The notes under the pieces are model-generated. The model was not told where the DNA came from, made no database searches, and saw nothing but the letters and a program-made list of their open reading frames with translations. From positions 74,334,401 to 74,398,400 of the forward strand of contig JAKGHH010000001.1 in NCBI GenBank assembly GCA_022828595.1: a stretch of 64,000 nt of DNA, written 5' to 3'. The translations under genes and the position numbers were made by a program. The DNA comes from Nelumbo lutea (taxonomy: Eukaryota; Streptophyta; Magnoliopsida; Proteales; Nelumbonaceae). Within the stretch, counting starts at the first letter, position 1; each line of letters starts with the position of its first letter. Positions 62,262-64,000 of this stretch are shown here, piece by piece.

Positions 62262-62447
62262 GTGTGCTGGACACTATGGAACGAAAGGAACAGGAGGATC
62301 TTTGAAGACAAACTCAAGAACACAGAAGTTCTGGTGGCTCTGGTAGGGAAGGTGATTGCAGATTGGGTTTGGGTGTTACCATATTTCAATCAAGTAAACA
62401 GATTAGATTTGGGGGGAAATTTCTGGAGTTTTCTTAAGATTCAATGA
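62262..62447 (+). pseudogene. LINE pre-RNase H segment with early stop
   Basis: Frame MCWTLWNERNRRIFEDKL, then VGKVIADWVWVLPYFNQV, the zf-RVT to RNase H linker. It stops at FLKIQ with no RNase H domain after it. The 3' UTR follows. Confidence 0.7.
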
Positions 62448-62589
62448 TGCATGCGTACCAGTCTTAGTTTTGGACTGTACCCAGTTCAGTTTTGCTCTGT
62501 TTTGTAAGCTAGATGTCATCTTGTCACCTACTACATGTAACTGATCTTTTTCTTTTAATAAATTTCTATTTTACTCTTCAAAAAAATCA

Positions 62590-64000
62590 CCTGTCTATTG
62601 CTGTTATCTTGTTATGGAAGTATGGTTTTTACCTAATGTAGGGTTCCTTTACAATGTGTACCTATGGGAAGATTGATTAGCTGCCAGAGGATGGAGGTGG
62701 GTGATGACTAGGAAGAGATAGGGAAAGAGAGGAAAATCATCTAAGGACAGGACTACTATTCTTAAAGACAACAGTCATCCAGTGTTGTGTTTACATGCAT
62801 GTTAATTGTCTGTATTTATAGCCTACTTAAGGTCCAGTCTTTCAGACTCTGGTAACCATACCCGATCAAGCGTGCCACATCTTTAATGTGCACCCTGTTG
62901 GGTGAAGTGTGTTTGGCATGCTTGTAGCTGACCATAATCCCTAGTCAGGATTTATTTGTTGGCTGCATTGATCAGTGAATGTACTTGGTCCTAACCTTGG
63001 CTAATTGAATGACTGCACGTTTGTCTCCTCATTAATGCCTATTGATGCTGTTCGATCCGAGGTGTCCCAAACTGAGGTTGCAGTCAGATAATCCTACCAA
63101 CTGGCGAAGCCGAGGTGGAAGGACGAAGCCGCGCAGCAAGATCTGAATCAGGAAAGTGATTAGAGGCCCGAGGAGTTATTCCCCGGGTAGGCACTCCGAT
63201 GCTCAAGTCAGTAAGAAGAATGGGTAGTCGGGCCAAGTAGTTGAGAGAAACGTGCTGGTCCGAGCAGAGGTAGAATAACAATATCAAGGCTGAAGAGTCA
63301 AAAGTCCTTTACCTTGAGCGGAGGTTACCTACTTATAGCCGAAGATCCGTGTCCTATTCGGATGAGGTTTCCAGGGTTATCGGGATGAGGTTGTCCGCTA
63401 AGGTCTTCGGGATAAGACCTAATCCCTGGCAGAGCTGTCCTTATCCGTATGGGGTTCTCCTTTCTTGGTCGCGCTTATCCATCTTATGTGGTGCCAACGT
63501 GGCCGAAGAGATAAGACGGCCGCGAAAGTGACATGTGGCACCCTGGGCCAGCTCAACCATAACCCAAACACCTACCATGCTGAAAAAGGGTTTTTCAGAG
63601 ATGAACACATTTCTTTAGTAAGCACTTGTGAACCATCCACTTACTATTATATGCTTAGGTAAGGTCACCTTAACACACCTCCCTGTCCACGAAACCACTG
63701 TCTTATATGATTGGCTGAGTCATGAATATATCATCACAAACACCTACTCCATTGAATCATGATCTGTCTTTGCATTCATGTGAATGCTGTGTAATACTTT
63801 CTCATAAGTAGTTTCATTTGTTGCTTGATGCATGTTGAGCTTGAACCAGGAAAGTAATATTCTTTATTTGATTTAGATCTTTAAGCTTTAGTTTTTATGA
63901 TAGACCTGGGCTCCAGTGTATGTGGTTTCTTGTTCTTTTCAAGTTCTTCAACTGTTGCAGAGATACAGATTTGAACTTTATTTGGGTTATATATCTCAAA
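62590..64000. other. window end: intron with unclassified GC-richer block
   Basis: 62590-63040 holds nothing recognisable. 63050-63540 is GC-richer than its surroundings, with GCCGAGG, CCGAGCAG and GGGATAAGACC-type motifs, and resembles plant LTR U3 sequence, but no ends, TSD or coding domain were found. 63541-64000 is AT-rich. A possible acceptor CTGTTGCAG at 63960 is not followed by VPS35L-like sequence. Confidence 0.45.

Larger units (their letters stand above)
60981..62586 (+). mobile_element. LINE with 5' part and 3' end, RT deleted
   Basis: A charged Glu/Lys/Arg-rich ORF1-like region at about 61005-61521 is followed by an endonuclease start at 61614 and a GGDFNIVRR block near 62030. 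The sequence then passes to the pre-RNase H block CWTLWNERNRRIFED at 62262-62447. A 3' UTR follows with CTTTTAATAAATTTC and an A tail at about 62581. The whole RT core is absent. Confidence 0.8.

Noticed and set aside
63952..64000. Next VPS35L exon after CTGTTGCAG near the window end
   Set aside because: The phase-0 translation (RYRFELYLGYISQ) does not resemble the expected sequence after DIVLQYQM.

Overview
The window is nuclear DNA of a flowering plant. It carries part of one multi-exon host gene with plant-type GT..AG introns, and the introns are crowded with Ty1/copia LTR retrotransposons, L1-type LINEs that encode a C-terminal RNase H domain (a plant LINE trait), solo LTRs and hAT-type MITEs. 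The species cannot be named from the sequence alone.

Host gene. Ten plus-strand coding segments between 2184 and 50612 join without a stop (1386 nt, 462 codons). They encode the N-terminal to central part of the plant orthologue of VPS35L (C16orf62-like), the VPS35-related subunit of the Retriever endosomal recycling complex. The first exon(s) lie upstream of base 1 and the C-terminal exons downstream of base 64000. Intron 5 (4928-9141) holds LINE and MITE debris. The intron between segments 9 and 10 (11744-50531) is about 38.8 kb and is almost wholly transposons. The intron after 50612 is still open at the window end and holds a further nested copia element.

Transposon layout. 1311-2050: LINE tail (-). 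4928-8560: LINE pieces in both orientations, one split by a MITE with a perfect 8-bp target duplication. 12641-15704: three successive LINE 3' ends (+). 15705-23130: copia A (-), young, with a 5-bp TSD, one pol frameshift, and a solo LTR inside its gag. 23880-24530 and 30885-31930: a hairpin-containing tandem repeat broken up by hAT MITEs and copia D (25020-30503, +). 31935-38672: a LINE (+) split by a MITE and by copia B (32804-38240, +). 39106-46250: a LINE (-) split by 3'-truncated copia E (about 40470-45490, -) and a MITE. 46255-49330: a longer LINE (-). 51268-60118: copia C (-, perfect TSD), hosting two solo LTRs. One of these carries an 88-bp minisatellite made of short palindromes and hosts a MITE of its own. 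60440-62586: a copia gag scrap and an internally deleted LINE (+).

Order of events from nesting: LINEs and the hairpin tandem repeat are oldest, then MITEs and copia elements, then solo LTRs inside copias A and C. Copia A has the most similar LTR pair and copia C the most diverged. Apart from VPS35L I see no second host gene, no tRNA or rRNA gene and no CRISPR array.
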